From an uncultured Clostridia bacterium (lineage in GTDB: Bacteria > Bacillota > Clostridia > Christensenellales > UBA1242), in NCBI GenBank assembly GCA_944383245.1, contig CALWOU010000010.1, forward strand, positions 1 through 44,592: a stretch of 44,592 nt of DNA. Direction: 5' to 3'. Under the pieces are notes generated by a model that was given only the letters and a program-made list of their open reading frames with translations, did not search any database and was not told the DNA's origin. Made by a program: the position numbers and the translations under genes. Shown here one piece after another: positions 1 to 8,866 of the stretch (the stretch's first letter is position 1; every line of letters begins with the position of its first letter).

Positions 1-335
<335 letters not shown>

Positions 336-605
336 ACCTTCCTTTTGAGAAATGAATTCTTAGAGCAAAATTATATGTGTTTGTATTTCTTCGTTATCTT
401 TTAACGCATTTGGTTTTTGTTAAAATATAAATAAAACCTTATGAGGAAAAGAAGTAATGAAGGAAAACCTTGGTTGTCCTTCATAAAACGAAGAACGTCG
501 ACCAAAAGGGCTATAATTGCTCACGCAATTTGCCAAAAGGTCGCACGTTCGAAGTATGCGGTTGCCATTGTTCTAAACCAACGAAAGTTGGTGTTCAATG
601 AACCA
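336..605 (+). other. 23S-5S internal transcribed spacer with three nested hairpins
   Basis: This 270-nt spacer has no tRNA and no coding sequence. Its second half is almost entirely self-complementary. Hairpin 1 (457-484) pairs ATGAAGG with CCTTCAT, with an inner AACC/GGTT. Hairpin 2 (493-550) pairs GAACGT/ACGTTC, GACC/GGTC, GGC/GCC and AATTG/CAATT, separated by a symmetrical AAAA/AAAA internal loop. Hairpin 3 (562-604) pairs GGTT/AACC, CATTG/CAATG and CCAAC/GTTGG around a GAAA loop, and abuts the 5S 5' end. These are probably rRNA processing structures; that role is inferred. The first 120 nt are AT-rich with nothing I recognise. Confidence 0.7.
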
Positions 606-723
606 TGATGGTGATTATAGCTGAGAGGTTCCACTTGTTCCCATTCCGAACACAAAAGTTAAGCTCTCACACGTCGACGATATTTGGCTGGAGACGGCCT
701 GAGAAAATAGATCGTTGCCATCA
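606..723 (+). rRNA. 5S ribosomal RNA
   Basis: The gene is about 118 nt. The 5' strand TGATGGTGAT pairs with the 3' strand GTTGCCATCA to form helix I, which sets the ends. The conserved loop with CCATTCCGAACAC is at about 641-653, and the helix IV/V region GGAGACGGCCTGAGAAAATA is at about 690-709. A short open reading frame across the gene (605-787) is fortuitous. Confidence 0.96.
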
Positions 724-730
724 ACCTGCA

Positions 731-760
731 AGAGCCTGTTTGATACGGGCTCTTTTTTTA
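731..760 (+). terminator. rrn operon intrinsic terminator
   Basis: AGAGCCTG pairs with CGGGCTCT across a 6-8 nt loop (one T-G pair) and is followed by a run of seven T. It sits 8 nt after the 5S 3' end, so it closes the rRNA transcript. Confidence 0.9.
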
Positions 761-835
761 TTATCCGTCGAACAGCCAAATCTATAAGGATTGAAATTTA
801 AATTTTTTATTTTACTAAATATTAATTAATTTTAT

Positions 836-864
836 TTGACTTAACTATTGCACTATGATAGTAT
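836..864 (+). promoter_or_regulatory. Promoter for the WG-repeat-like gene
   Basis: TTGACT (836-841) and TAGTAT (859-864) are separated by 17 nt, predicting a start near 871. The ATG at 855 would lie inside this promoter, so the downstream gene must start later, at 900. Confidence 0.65.
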
Positions 865-899
865 ATATGTATATAGTTATCGGAGGAATAGAGGAATAT

Positions 900-1715
900 A
901 TGTTAGTAAAATATTTGGATCCAAAAACAAAGTTAATCGGTTTAAAAGATAATGAAACTGGTAAAATAGTATTGGAAGCGCAATATACGCAAATTGGTAA
1001 TTCAAAAGACCTTAACGAGCCCGATTTGTTTGTGAATGGATATGCTATTTTGCATAAATCTGAAAAGATAATGAGAAATGGTAAACCAACTAGCAAAACA
1101 TTTTTAGGGACTGTAGCGCCTAATGGTCAAATTTTAGCGCCGTGTAATTATGCTGAAATTTCATCTGATGTACAAAATGGTAGAGTTAAATTTTTAAAGC
1201 CTGTTCTAGTAAATAAAGAAACTCTTTATCTTTATGGATATTTTGCTATAGATTCAAAGAATAATAAAATGCCAGAAGTGGTAAAGCCAATATATACAGA
1301 GTTATCAGACTTTAAAGATGGTTATGCAAGTGGTAAAACTCTAGAAGTGGAAAAAGTTGGCAATGGACCAGAAAGGGAACGAATTGGGGTCCATTTAATG
1401 CATGGTATAGGCCTCAATGGTAATATAGTCGAAAAATGTCTAGATAAACTAAATGGAGGCATAGACTATTATTTAGAGTATTATCGAAAAAAATGGAAAA
1501 AAAGAGAAGATGATATTCAAAGAATGATTCATGATGAGCTTAAACCAATTAAAGAAAAATACAAAAAGAACATAGAAGAGGCGAAATCTGATACTAAAAA
1601 ATTAGAAATAGCGAAAGAATATGAACGCAAAAAAGCAGAAATTGAGGAAGAAATAAGGAAAAATTATGATACAAGAAAAAAACTTGAGGCAGAATTAGGA
1701 ACACTTGGAATCTAA
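900..1715 (+). CDS. WG-repeat-like protein with C-terminal coiled coil
   Basis: Predicted product of 271 aa. The first two thirds hold three degenerate repeats of the WG type (lxG-x-d-NGkIv-p-xY-xei), for example around FLGTVAPNGQILAPCNYAEI. The repeats lack the usual Trp. The last 80 residues are highly charged (Lys/Glu/Arg) and should form a long coiled coil. No signal peptide or membrane segment is visible. I chose ATG 900 because GGAGG and GAGGAA lie just upstream and because the earlier in-frame ATG at 855 falls inside the promoter. The gene is monocistronic, next to the rRNA operon. Family assignment is from repeat pattern only and its function is unknown. Confidence 0.75.
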   Translation: MLVKYLDPKTKLIGLKDNETGKIVLEAQYTQIGNSKDLNEPDLFVNGYAILHKSEKIMRNGKPTSKTFLGTVAPNGQILAPCNYAEISSDVQNGRVKFLKPVLVNKETLYLYGYFAIDSKNNKMPEVVKPIYTELSDFKDGYASGKTLEVEKVGNGPERERIGVHLMHGIGLNGNIVEKCLDKLNGGIDYYLEYYRKKWKKREDDIQRMIHDELKPIKEKYKKNIEEAKSDTKKLEIAKEYERKKAEIEEEIRKNYDTRKKLEAELGTLGI

Positions 1716-1733
1716 ATTATTTTATATTCGGTA

Positions 1734-1761
1734 TTGACAAATTTCAAGTTTTAGATATAAT
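1734..1761 (+). promoter_or_regulatory. Consensus promoter of the small ORF
   Basis: TTGACA (1734-1739) and TATAAT (1756-1761) are both perfect consensus hexamers, 16 nt apart. The predicted start, about 7 nt after the -10, coincides with the ATG at 1768. Confidence 0.85.
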
Positions 1762-1767
1762 ATAACT

Positions 1768-1998
1768 ATGCATAATAAATTAAGACAAGTAATTGGTTCA
1801 AACGAGGATTCTAAAACAAAGTTGATAGATAAGATTTTTTTGCTAAGAAGGCAAGAGAGAGTTACAAATAGAAGCGGACATAGGCAGATAGGAGTAAATT
1901 CAAGGCTTAGCAAAATATTGAAAGAATATGAAAAATGCCAATATACTATTAAACGCACTAGGCGATTAGGTGGCGATTTTGAAGAATCTGAAGTTTAA
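1768..1998 (+). CDS. Small basic protein of unknown function, apparently leaderless
   Basis: The ORF encodes 76 aa, rich in Arg and Lys (for example RRQERVTNRSGHRQ), mostly hydrophilic, with no membrane segment or recognised motif. There is no Shine-Dalgarno sequence: the ATG falls at the predicted transcription start of a perfect sigma-A-type promoter. The transcript would run about 395 nt to the terminator at 2134. I do not recognise the family. Alternatively the locus is a strongly expressed non-coding RNA with a chance ORF. The intact 76-codon frame beginning exactly at +1 favours a real leaderless gene. Confidence 0.55.
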   Translation: MHNKLRQVIGSNEDSKTKLIDKIFLLRRQERVTNRSGHRQIGVNSRLSKILKEYEKCQYTIKRTRRLGGDFEESEV

Positions 1999-2133
1999 AA
2001 AGATAAATAAGAGTAGATTTATAACATTTTGTATGTATTTTATTAAAAAATTCTAATAAGTTTACAAAAAAACACCTTATTTTGATTTAAAAACTTTGAA
2101 ACAAAACAATTTAATAAAACATAAATGTATCAA

Positions 2134-2167
2134 AAATAAAGCAATCTATATTGCTTTATTTTTTATA
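2134..2167 (+). terminator. Intrinsic terminator of the small ORF
   Basis: AAATAAAGCAAT (2134-2145) pairs with ATTGCTTTATTT (2150-2161) around a CTAT loop, followed by T-rich sequence. Between the ORF stop and this hairpin (1999-2133) I see only AT-rich DNA. Confidence 0.75.
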
Positions 2168-2299
2168 TTTGTATAATTTTTGCTTAATTTTTTTATTTTT
2201 ATTTTTTTGATTTTATTGTTTTTCATATTTTTAATTGTGTTTATTTTAGAGTGCAAATTATATTCAATTTTAATTTTTAGAATTATAAATTTAATTGTG

Positions 2300-2334
2300 A
2301 ACCAATAAAAAAATGTTAGTTTTAAACTAACATT
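2300..2334 (-). terminator. dnaE intrinsic terminator
   Basis: AATGTTAGT and ACTAACATT form a near-perfect stem (2312-2334). On the minus strand it starts one base after the dnaE stop codon and is followed by TTTTTTTATT. The sequence 2168-2300 between the two facing terminators holds nothing recognisable. Confidence 0.85.
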
Positions 2335-2335
2335 T

Positions 2336-5300
2336 TTAGCAAACTGCTATGCAAGATTTATCTAAAATTGTTTCAAGTTCGAAAAGCAAACTTTCACGAA
2401 TGTTTACTAGATTATTTAATTTATATGCTTTATTTGTTCCCGTGTCTTTAATGTAGACTTCGTCCTTTCCATTATATGAAGATAGGATTTTTTTCACTGC
2501 ATCGTGAATTATTCCGTCATTAATGTTGTATTTAAGGCACAACTTACGCGGTTTTTCAACTTCAACAACTTCTTCAGATTTTTCATCATTTCCGTCTGCG
2601 TGTTCGTTGGTTAATAATTCAAGAGAGTTCACAGTGATAGATGGTTTAAACCCTTCGCGCAAAGTGAATTTTCCTTTGATTGCCACCAAACTATCTTTTG
2701 CAATCAATTCTTTATATTGGTCATAAGTTTTGCTAAATAGGGTAGCATCAAACGTACCTGTTAAGTCCTCAATCGTTAAAAATGCCATACGCGAACCTGT
2801 TTTGGTTGTGATAACACTAACGTCTGAGATAACTCCGCCACAAGTTACAATATCTCCATTTTTCAAGCCGTTATATTTATCTTCTTCCATTTCAGGAATG
2901 TCTAAATCAAGGTTGACGTTAATATTTTCCTGCTCGTCTATGCCGTCATCATCTTGTTCATCGTCTGGAATGTAACTTGAATTGAATGTAAACGTCTTTA
3001 TAACGTCCATAAAGTTATCAAGCGGATGTCCAGATAGATATGTTCCCGAAATTTCTTTTTCATATTGCAGTTTAACATTACTTACATATTCATTTAGTTT
3101 AGGATATTCATTTTCTTCAATTAGTTTTGTGTCCTCAATAAGGCTTCCAAACAAATCAAGTTGCCCATTAATTGATTTTTTCTTCCTCTCTAAGGCTCTA
3201 TCCACCATAATAGAATATACAGCCATCAATTGACTACGTGGACGACCAAAACAATCAAACGCGCCCGATTTAATTAGCGACTCAATACAACGTTTATTCA
3301 AGGCTTGTGAATCTGAACGCAAAATGAAATCTTCTAAATCTTTATAATTTCCGTTTTCTTCACGTTCGCGAATAATATCGTTGATAACTCCAACACCAAC
3401 ATTTTTAAGTGCCGCCAAACCATAACGAATAGTTTTTCCGTCTGTGTCAAAATATGTGTTAGATTTATTTATATCAGGTGGCAAAATTTCAATTTTTTCT
3501 TGTTTTGCATACGCAATATAATGCTTTAAAGCATCTGGTTTTGCAAATTTATTGTTTAAAATTGCTGTTATAAACTCTAATTTGTAATATGTTTTTAAAT
3601 ATGCCGTTTGATATGTGACCATAGAGTAGGCTGCCGCGTGCGATTTATTAAACGCGTAGGATGCGAAAGCTTCCATATCTTTCCAAATCTTTTCAGCAAT
3701 TTCTTTGCTTACACCATTATTTAGCGCGCCTATTATTGGAGGATTGTATTTTCCGTGTTCGTCAGTGTATGCTTCGTGGCCATTCATAAAACTTTCCTTC
3801 CACTTGAGCATTTCTTTAAGTTTTTTCTTACCCATTGCGCGCCTAATCATATCTGCCTGTCCAAGGCTAAATCCTGCCAAGTTTTGGCAAATTCTCATAA
3901 CTTGCTCTTGATAGACAATAACCCCATAAGTGACGTTCAAAATAGGTTCAAGCATAGGGTGGTCGTATTTTGTGTCCTCTGGGTGGTGCTTGTTATGAAC
4001 ATAAACGGGTATGTATGCCATAGGTCCAGGGCGATAAAGCGACACCGCCGCCACAATATCTTCTAGGCAGGTCGGTTGCAACTCTTTTAAGAACTTTTTA
4101 AATCCAGCAGATTCTATTTGGAATATTCCGTCTGTGTTGCCTGTTGAAATGAGTTTAAACACATTAGGATCGTCATAGTTATGGTGGTCAAAATCAATTT
4201 CTATACCATAATTTCGCTTAATTAACTTAATTGCGCCTTTTATATCGGATAAGTTGGTTAAACCTAAAAAATCCATTTTTAAGTGACCTAATTTTTCCAT
4301 ATCTGCGCCTTCAAATTGAGTTGAAATTGCGTCTGCGTTTCTACTTAGAGGAATGAAATTGTCAATTGTGTCCGCTGCAATTATAACTCCGCAAGGGTGA
4401 ATTGAACTTTGGCGCGGAAAACCTTCCACTTTCATCGCAATATCTACCACTTTTTTAATTTGTGGGTCAGAATTATACATTTCAACAAGTTCTGGCACAG
4501 CATAAGTTGTTCCAAAATCTTTATCTCCCTCTTTAGGTTCTGCAAATCCAAAACATTTAGGCAAAATTGGGCTTTTATACATAGGAATATTTTTTGTTAT
4601 CTTGTCCGTCACTGAATAAGGCACACGCATAACGCGACCCACGTCTTTTATCGCGTTCTTCGCTTTCATTGTGCCATAAGTGATGATATGAACAACTCTA
4701 TCAGCGCCATACTTCTTAGTTACATAATCTATAACCTCATCTCGACGCGAATCTTCAAAATCCACATCAAAATCAGGTGCGGAAACACGTTCTGTGTTTA
4801 AAAAACGTTCAAAATAAAGGTCATATTTAAGAGGGTCAATGTTTGTGATTCCCATAGTATAGGCAACAACCGAACCGGCGCCTGATCCACGCCCAGGTCC
4901 TACAGATACTCCCATATTTCGTGCGGCATTTATATAATCCCACACAATAAGGAAATATTCAATGAAACCTTGCTTTTCAATAACACCAACTTCCATATCT
5001 ACGCGGGCACGAATTTCATCCGTCCAACCGCCATATTTTTTTTGTACCCCCTTATCAACTAAATTTAATAAATATTCTTTTGGAGTGTTTCCGTCTTTTT
5101 CATTATAGCCACCCTCTGGCACATATCTAGGGAAGTGGTATATACCTTTATCGTACTCGTTAAAATCATAATTGCATTTTTCTGCAATCTCAATTGTGTT
5201 ATCAAGCGCCTCTTCGTCATTTGGAAGCCCCTCTAGCATTTGATCGTACGTTTTAAAATACAATTCATCGGTAGGGAATTTTAATCTATCTGGGTCATCA

Positions 5301-5977
5301 ACAGGGCGTTGCATTGAAACACACATCAACACGTCTTGCATTTCTGCGTCTTCGCGGTAGAGATAGTGCACGTCATTGGTGGCGACGAGTTTGATACCAA
5401 ACTTTTTAGAATATTCACGGAGTTTTTCATTTACCACTTCTTGCTCAGCAATCCCATTATGTTGAATTTCAAGATAGAAATCTTCACCAAACACGCCTTT
5501 AAACCACAAAATCAATTCTTCCGCCTTTTCATACTGCTCGGCAACAATCAATTTTGGAATATCTCCAGCAAGGCAAGCAGATAAACAAATTAATCCCTCG
5601 TGGTATTTTTCCAACGTTTTATAGTCTATTCTTGGCTTATAATAATATCCGTCAACAAAAGCAATGGAGTGAAGTTTACATATATTTTTATAACCAATTT
5701 CGTTTTTTACAAGAATTATTAGGTGGCTAAGTTTTGTTTTCCCTGTTTTAACAGTTAAATCGTCTGCAACATAAAACTCAGTGCCATAAATAGGTTTTAT
5801 TCCGTTGGCAACGCACGCGTTGTGGAAGTGAAGCGCACCATACATATTTCCGTGGTCAGTCATAGCGACCGCAGGCATTCCATACTCTTTTGCGATTTTA
5901 CACATCTTTTCAATGCGCGCCGCTCCATCTAGAAGAGAATATTCAGTGTGAACGTGTAAATGAACAAAAGGTTTCAT
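2336..5977 (-). CDS. dnaE: DNA polymerase III alpha subunit (DnaE)
   Basis: At 1213 aa this is a full-length DnaE-type replicative polymerase. The N-terminal PHP domain shows HLHVHTEYSLLDG (7-19) and a TDHGN motif near 40. The polymerase core has GPGRGSGAGS at 360-369 and the catalytic aspartates in PDFDVDF at 401-407. An OB-fold segment (CGGVISDVSV...FLTIEDLTGTFD) lies in the C-terminal quarter. It is the last gene of a PHP-whiA-dnaE unit; its ATG overlaps the whiA stop (TAATG), with AAAGGAG just upstream. It lacks the internal exonuclease domain of PolC. Whether a polC exists elsewhere cannot be seen here. Confidence 0.97.
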   Translation of the reverse strand: MKPFVHLHVHTEYSLLDGAARIEKMCKIAKEYGMPAVAMTDHGNMYGALHFHNACVANGIKPIYGTEFYVADDLTVKTGKTKLSHLIILVKNEIGYKNICKLHSIAFVDGYYYKPRIDYKTLEKYHEGLICLSACLAGDIPKLIVAEQYEKAEELILWFKGVFGEDFYLEIQHNGIAEQEVVNEKLREYSKKFGIKLVATNDVHYLYREDAEMQDVLMCVSMQRPVDDPDRLKFPTDELYFKTYDQMLEGLPNDEEALDNTIEIAEKCNYDFNEYDKGIYHFPRYVPEGGYNEKDGNTPKEYLLNLVDKGVQKKYGGWTDEIRARVDMEVGVIEKQGFIEYFLIVWDYINAARNMGVSVGPGRGSGAGSVVAYTMGITNIDPLKYDLYFERFLNTERVSAPDFDVDFEDSRRDEVIDYVTKKYGADRVVHIITYGTMKAKNAIKDVGRVMRVPYSVTDKITKNIPMYKSPILPKCFGFAEPKEGDKDFGTTYAVPELVEMYNSDPQIKKVVDIAMKVEGFPRQSSIHPCGVIIAADTIDNFIPLSRNADAISTQFEGADMEKLGHLKMDFLGLTNLSDIKGAIKLIKRNYGIEIDFDHHNYDDPNVFKLISTGNTDGIFQIESAGFKKFLKELQPTCLEDIVAAVSLYRPGPMAYIPVYVHNKHHPEDTKYDHPMLEPILNVTYGVIVYQEQVMRICQNLAGFSLGQADMIRRAMGKKKLKEMLKWKESFMNGHEAYTDEHGKYNPPIIGALNNGVSKEIAEKIWKDMEAFASYAFNKSHAAAYSMVTYQTAYLKTYYKLEFITAILNNKFAKPDALKHYIAYAKQEKIEILPPDINKSNTYFDTDGKTIRYGLAALKNVGVGVINDIIREREENGNYKDLEDFILRSDSQALNKRCIESLIKSGAFDCFGRPRSQLMAVYSIMVDRALERKKKSINGQLDLFGSLIEDTKLIEENEYPKLNEYVSNVKLQYEKEISGTYLSGHPLDNFMDVIKTFTFNSSYIPDDEQDDDGIDEQENINVNLDLDIPEMEEDKYNGLKNGDIVTCGGVISDVSVITTKTGSRMAFLTIEDLTGTFDATLFSKTYDQYKELIAKDSLVAIKGKFTLREGFKPSITVNSLELLTNEHADGNDEKSEEVVEVEKPRKLCLKYNINDGIIHDAVKKILSSYNGKDEVYIKDTGTNKAYKLNNLVNIRESLLFELETILDKSCIAVC

Positions 5978-6843
5978 TATTTTTCTCCTTTAAATTTTTG
6001 ATAGATTTGAATAATTTTGTCTAGCCTGTACTTTATCCCTGCGCGACTAATGTTATTATTTAGCACTTTTTTTAGTGTTTCTAGAGACGCGTCTGGGTTG
6101 GCAATGCGAGAAAGTGCCACTTCGCGCAAATTTTCATCTAAATAGTCCAAGCCAAGATTGTCCATAATATAATTTATTGCGCGCAACTGCTGTTGACTTG
6201 AATTGATTGTTTTTTCAAGATTGCCCTCAAAACAGTTGTTTTGCCTATTAGTGCTATTTCTAACTTCGCGAATTGTGAGGTTGTTTTGAATGTCAAGTGC
6301 GGTCTTAGTGGCTGAAAGACGAACTAAAAAATCGCAGATTTGATTACTGTTTTTTGTGTACAACACAAAATTGTTTTGCCTAACAATGCTTTTAAAATTA
6401 AATTCAAATTCTTTAAGCAGGGTAGATAAAATGTGAGAAAATTTTTCATTTTTTAAAACAAATTCAAGATTGTAACCTTTTGAATTTCCGTTTGTATCTT
6501 GATTATAATACAAATTACCATAAATTAAAAACAATGTTTTCACAATTGTGAGCCTATCGCACTCAGCATCAAAATTGTTTAGATTAAATTCTTCATCTAA
6601 ATGCAGGTCAAACAAATTGCCCTCGACGTATAAAAAATTTTCCCATTTAGATAGCGATAAACTAGGGTAGAAGTTGGTAATAACTTTTTCTGCCTTTGCT
6701 AAAATTTCAGGTTTTGCGTTGATTATAATGGATGAGTTGTTGTGTTTATTGCTAGAAGTGTACAACAAAGTGTGCAAAAAAGAAAGACCGCAACAATTAT
6801 TAATGGGTATGCTAGATAATATTTCAGTTTTGCAGTCTGTCAC
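5977..6843 (-). CDS. whiA: WhiA DNA-binding regulator
   Basis: Product of 288 aa. The N-terminal part matches the WhiA LAGLIDADG-derived domain. The C-terminal HTH region has the family pattern ADPDASLETL...ISRAGIKYRLDKI (residues about 245-280), expected to bind DNA. WhiA influences cell division and chromosome segregation in Bacillus and sporulation in actinobacteria. The start is a GTG at 6843 preceded by AAAAGGAG. It lies 4 bp after the PHP gene and overlaps dnaE. In most Clostridia, rapZ and glmR (yvcK) sit immediately upstream of whiA; here they are absent. Confidence 0.93.
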   Translation of the reverse strand: MTDCKTEILSSIPINNCCGLSFLHTLLYTSSNKHNNSSIIINAKPEILAKAEKVITNFYPSLSLSKWENFLYVEGNLFDLHLDEEFNLNNFDAECDRLTIVKTLFLIYGNLYYNQDTNGNSKGYNLEFVLKNEKFSHILSTLLKEFEFNFKSIVRQNNFVLYTKNSNQICDFLVRLSATKTALDIQNNLTIREVRNSTNRQNNCFEGNLEKTINSSQQQLRAINYIMDNLGLDYLDENLREVALSRIANPDASLETLKKVLNNNISRAGIKYRLDKIIQIYQKFKGEK

Positions 6844-6847
6844 TTTT

Positions 6848-7630
6848 TTAACTCCTTTTCTTTTGCTTTAACTTTTCCTTTTTGAACGTTGGAAGGTCGT
6901 TGTAATTTACAATCGCACTATCTGGAATTCTAAGCCTTAACACCGCTTGAAGCCCAAGATGACAATCTCCAACACGTTTAGGCGAGTGTGCGTCACTATT
7001 TATAACGAACTTGCAACCCAAATTGTAGCAAGTCATTATTTCTTCATCACTCATTCCTAGGCGCTTTCCGTTTAATTCGATGAGTGTGTTTGTTTCTTTT
7101 GCAACGCGCGCCACCTTTTCAACATCCACTTTGCACGCGTGATTTAGATGAGTGATTATATCAATATCGTATTTTCGCATAGCGTTAATGTATGAATTTG
7201 TGTTTTTTTCGCGCTGTTTTTTGCTTGTGTGGTGGAAAATTTCACTAAATATATTTTTTAAAACAAATCCAAATTGTTCGCGTGTGCTAGTTGACTTTAC
7301 TAGTCGATGAAATCCACATAAAAGAATGTCTAACTCTTTCATATCTTCTGGCACAATGTCAATATCTCCTTTGCTTGAAATCAAGTTTGCTTCAACTCCT
7401 AGCAACACGTCGATAGGGTAGCGCTCTTTTGCATCCTCAATTTCTGCGCGCACTTTTGGAATGTCCTTTCTTCTAACTCCATACAATTTTTGATTAAATC
7501 CGTGGTCAGTTATAGCAATTTGGCGCAAACCTTTTTCGTATGCAACGCGCACGTTTTCTTCAATAGTACCTTTTCCGTGGTGGTTGCGCGAATATTTAGT
7601 GTGAGTGTGATAATCTGCAAGTAATGCCAT
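6848..7630 (-). CDS. PHP-domain metal-dependent phosphoesterase (YcdX-like)
   Basis: Product of 260 aa. The PHP metal-binding motifs are visible: DYHTHTKYS at 6-14, a following H-H pair, ITDHG near 40, EANLI near 100, HLNHAC near 160 and NSDAHSP near 215. This is the stand-alone PHP family found beside murB and whiA in Clostridia, related to YcdX. The substrate is unknown. ATG at 7630 follows AAGGAG. It is the first gene of the PHP-whiA-dnaE unit, with a promoter about 90 bp upstream. Confidence 0.88.
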   Translation of the reverse strand: MALLADYHTHTKYSRNHHGKGTIEENVRVAYEKGLRQIAITDHGFNQKLYGVRRKDIPKVRAEIEDAKERYPIDVLLGVEANLISSKGDIDIVPEDMKELDILLCGFHRLVKSTSTREQFGFVLKNIFSEIFHHTSKKQREKNTNSYINAMRKYDIDIITHLNHACKVDVEKVARVAKETNTLIELNGKRLGMSDEEIMTCYNLGCKFVINSDAHSPKRVGDCHLGLQAVLRLRIPDSAIVNYNDLPTFKKEKLKQKKRS

Positions 7631-7721
7631 AAATTCTCCTTAAACTTAAATAATTAAAACTAAATTATATAAAAAACATAAATTTAAATTGTTAAAATAA
7701 ATGTTGAATTAAACCACATAT

Positions 7722-7750
7722 ATTATACCACTAGTAAACAAAATTTTCAA
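7722..7750 (-). promoter_or_regulatory. Promoter of the PHP-whiA-dnaE unit
   Basis: Read on the minus strand: TTGAAA (7750-7745), 17 nt, then TGG-TATAAT (-10 at 7727-7722, extended). The predicted start is near 7715, giving an 85-nt leader with an SD at its end. It lies downstream of the murB terminators, separating the two minus-strand units. Confidence 0.75.
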
Positions 7751-7774
7751 CTATTTTTGAGTTTGCATATAGTA

Positions 7775-7808
7775 ATAAAAAATGGCAAATTTTAATTTTT
7801 TTTGCCAT
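7775..7808 (-). terminator. Second terminator after murB
   Basis: ATGGCAAA (7782-7789) and TTTGCCAT (7801-7808) form an 8-bp stem. On the minus strand it is followed by TTTTTTATT. Confidence 0.75.
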
Positions 7809-7875
7809 ATCGATTATTTTGTGTAATTATGTTTTTTTATAACACAACTTTAATTAATCTTTCAAATATACTATT

Positions 7876-7913
7876 TCAAAAATTCTTGGCTTCCCTTGCA
7901 AGGGGAGGCAAGG
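7876..7913 (-). terminator. First, GC-rich terminator after murB
   Basis: The 28-nt segment 7885-7912 folds into a 13-bp stem with one mismatch and one wobble, around a CCCTTGCAAGGG palindrome. On the minus strand ATTTTTG follows. It begins 12 nt after the murB stop. It is the most GC-rich short stretch outside the rRNA. Confidence 0.75.
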
Positions 7914-7924
7914 AAAAGTATGAA

Positions 7925-8866
7925 TTAAGGGACAAATTCTATTTCTTCAATTAGGTCGATATTGTAATTTTGTTTAACTTTTTCTTTTATAATTTCAACT
8001 AATTTTTTTATATCTTCACTTTTTGCGTTACCAATATTTACGATAAATCCCGCGTGTTTGGTTGAAATTTGTGCGCCACCAATAGTCAATCCTTTTAAAC
8101 CTAATTCATCAATTAGTTTTGCTGGATAAATAATTCTTGCAACAACATTTTCATTGTTTTGGTTAGTTTGAGTGCTTGATTTCTCGGCTTCATTATTTTT
8201 TAAATAAACGCGTTTAAACACACTTCCAGCGCTAGGCAATTCAAGAGGTTGAGTGGATTTCTTTTTAGTTAGCGCTTGAATCATATTTTCTTTTATAAGG
8301 TCAGGGCAGAGTGATTTTAAATTAATTTTTGCGTGAGTTATCACATATTTTCCAGATTTAAAAATGCTATCGCGATAAGCAAATTTGCACTCAGAATTTG
8401 TGAAACAAAATTTCTTATTTGGCTCATTTTTTAAAAAACCTTTAACCCATTCAATGTGGTCAGATATATTAACATCAAACGCACCAACATTATTAGTTAT
8501 AGCGCCACCGATTGTTGCAGGAATTCCAATAAGAGATTCAAACCCACCAAGCGAACGCAAGTAACATTTTTGAATTAGATTAGATAAATTAACTCCGCTA
8601 TCAGCAATAACACTATCTATTTTAAACTCTAAGTTGCTCGCCCTATTTACTATCAAAGCGCCTTTAAATCCGCTATCATCAAACACCAAATTGGCGCCCA
8701 AACCTATAACTTTATAATCTATATGTTGTGTATTACACATTTTACATACCTTATATAGTGAGGTTGTAGAATATAGAATATAAAGTTCGTCCGCCTTAGG
8801 ATTCAGGCGGAAAGTGTTAAATTTTGTGATAGTGGCGTTTTTATAATACGCATAAATTTCACGCAT
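7925..8866 (-). CDS. murB: UDP-N-acetylenolpyruvoylglucosamine reductase (MurB)
   Basis: Product of 313 aa. FAD-binding and MurB motifs are NTFRL, IGLGANLVF, GIPATIGGAITNNVGAF, AYRDSIF and SAGSVFKR, where the Ser is the catalytic proton donor. The C-terminal block LIDELGLKGLTIGGAQIS ends in IEEIEFV. About 20 Asn/Gln-rich residues (KNNEAEKSSTQTNQNNENV) are inserted after the SAGSVFK motif. I start at ATG 8866, not the longer frame to 8971: the alignment to MurB begins there, AAGGTGG lies 12 nt upstream, and it overlaps the preceding stop by 8 bp. MurB catalyses the second committed step of UDP-MurNAc synthesis in the cytoplasm. Confidence 0.94.
   Translation of the reverse strand: MREIYAYYKNATITKFNTFRLNPKADELYILYSTTSLYKVCKMCNTQHIDYKVIGLGANLVFDDSGFKGALIVNRASNLEFKIDSVIADSGVNLSNLIQKCYLRSLGGFESLIGIPATIGGAITNNVGAFDVNISDHIEWVKGFLKNEPNKKFCFTNSECKFAYRDSIFKSGKYVITHAKINLKSLCPDLIKENMIQALTKKKSTQPLELPSAGSVFKRVYLKNNEAEKSSTQTNQNNENVVARIIYPAKLIDELGLKGLTIGGAQISTKHAGFIVNIGNAKSEDIKKLVEIIKEKVKQNYNIDLIEEIEFVP

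Noticed and set aside
336..605. A tRNA gene in the 23S-5S spacer
   Set aside because: The hairpins do not form a cloverleaf, and there is no TTC-type T loop or CCA-adjacent acceptor.
605..787. 60-codon ORF on the plus strand
   Set aside because: It lies across the 5S rRNA and its terminator and has no protein-like features.
7885..7912. CCCTTGCAAGGG palindrome as an attachment site or REP element
   Set aside because: It is seen once, sits 12 nt after murB, is followed by a T run on the minus strand, and is better explained as a terminator.
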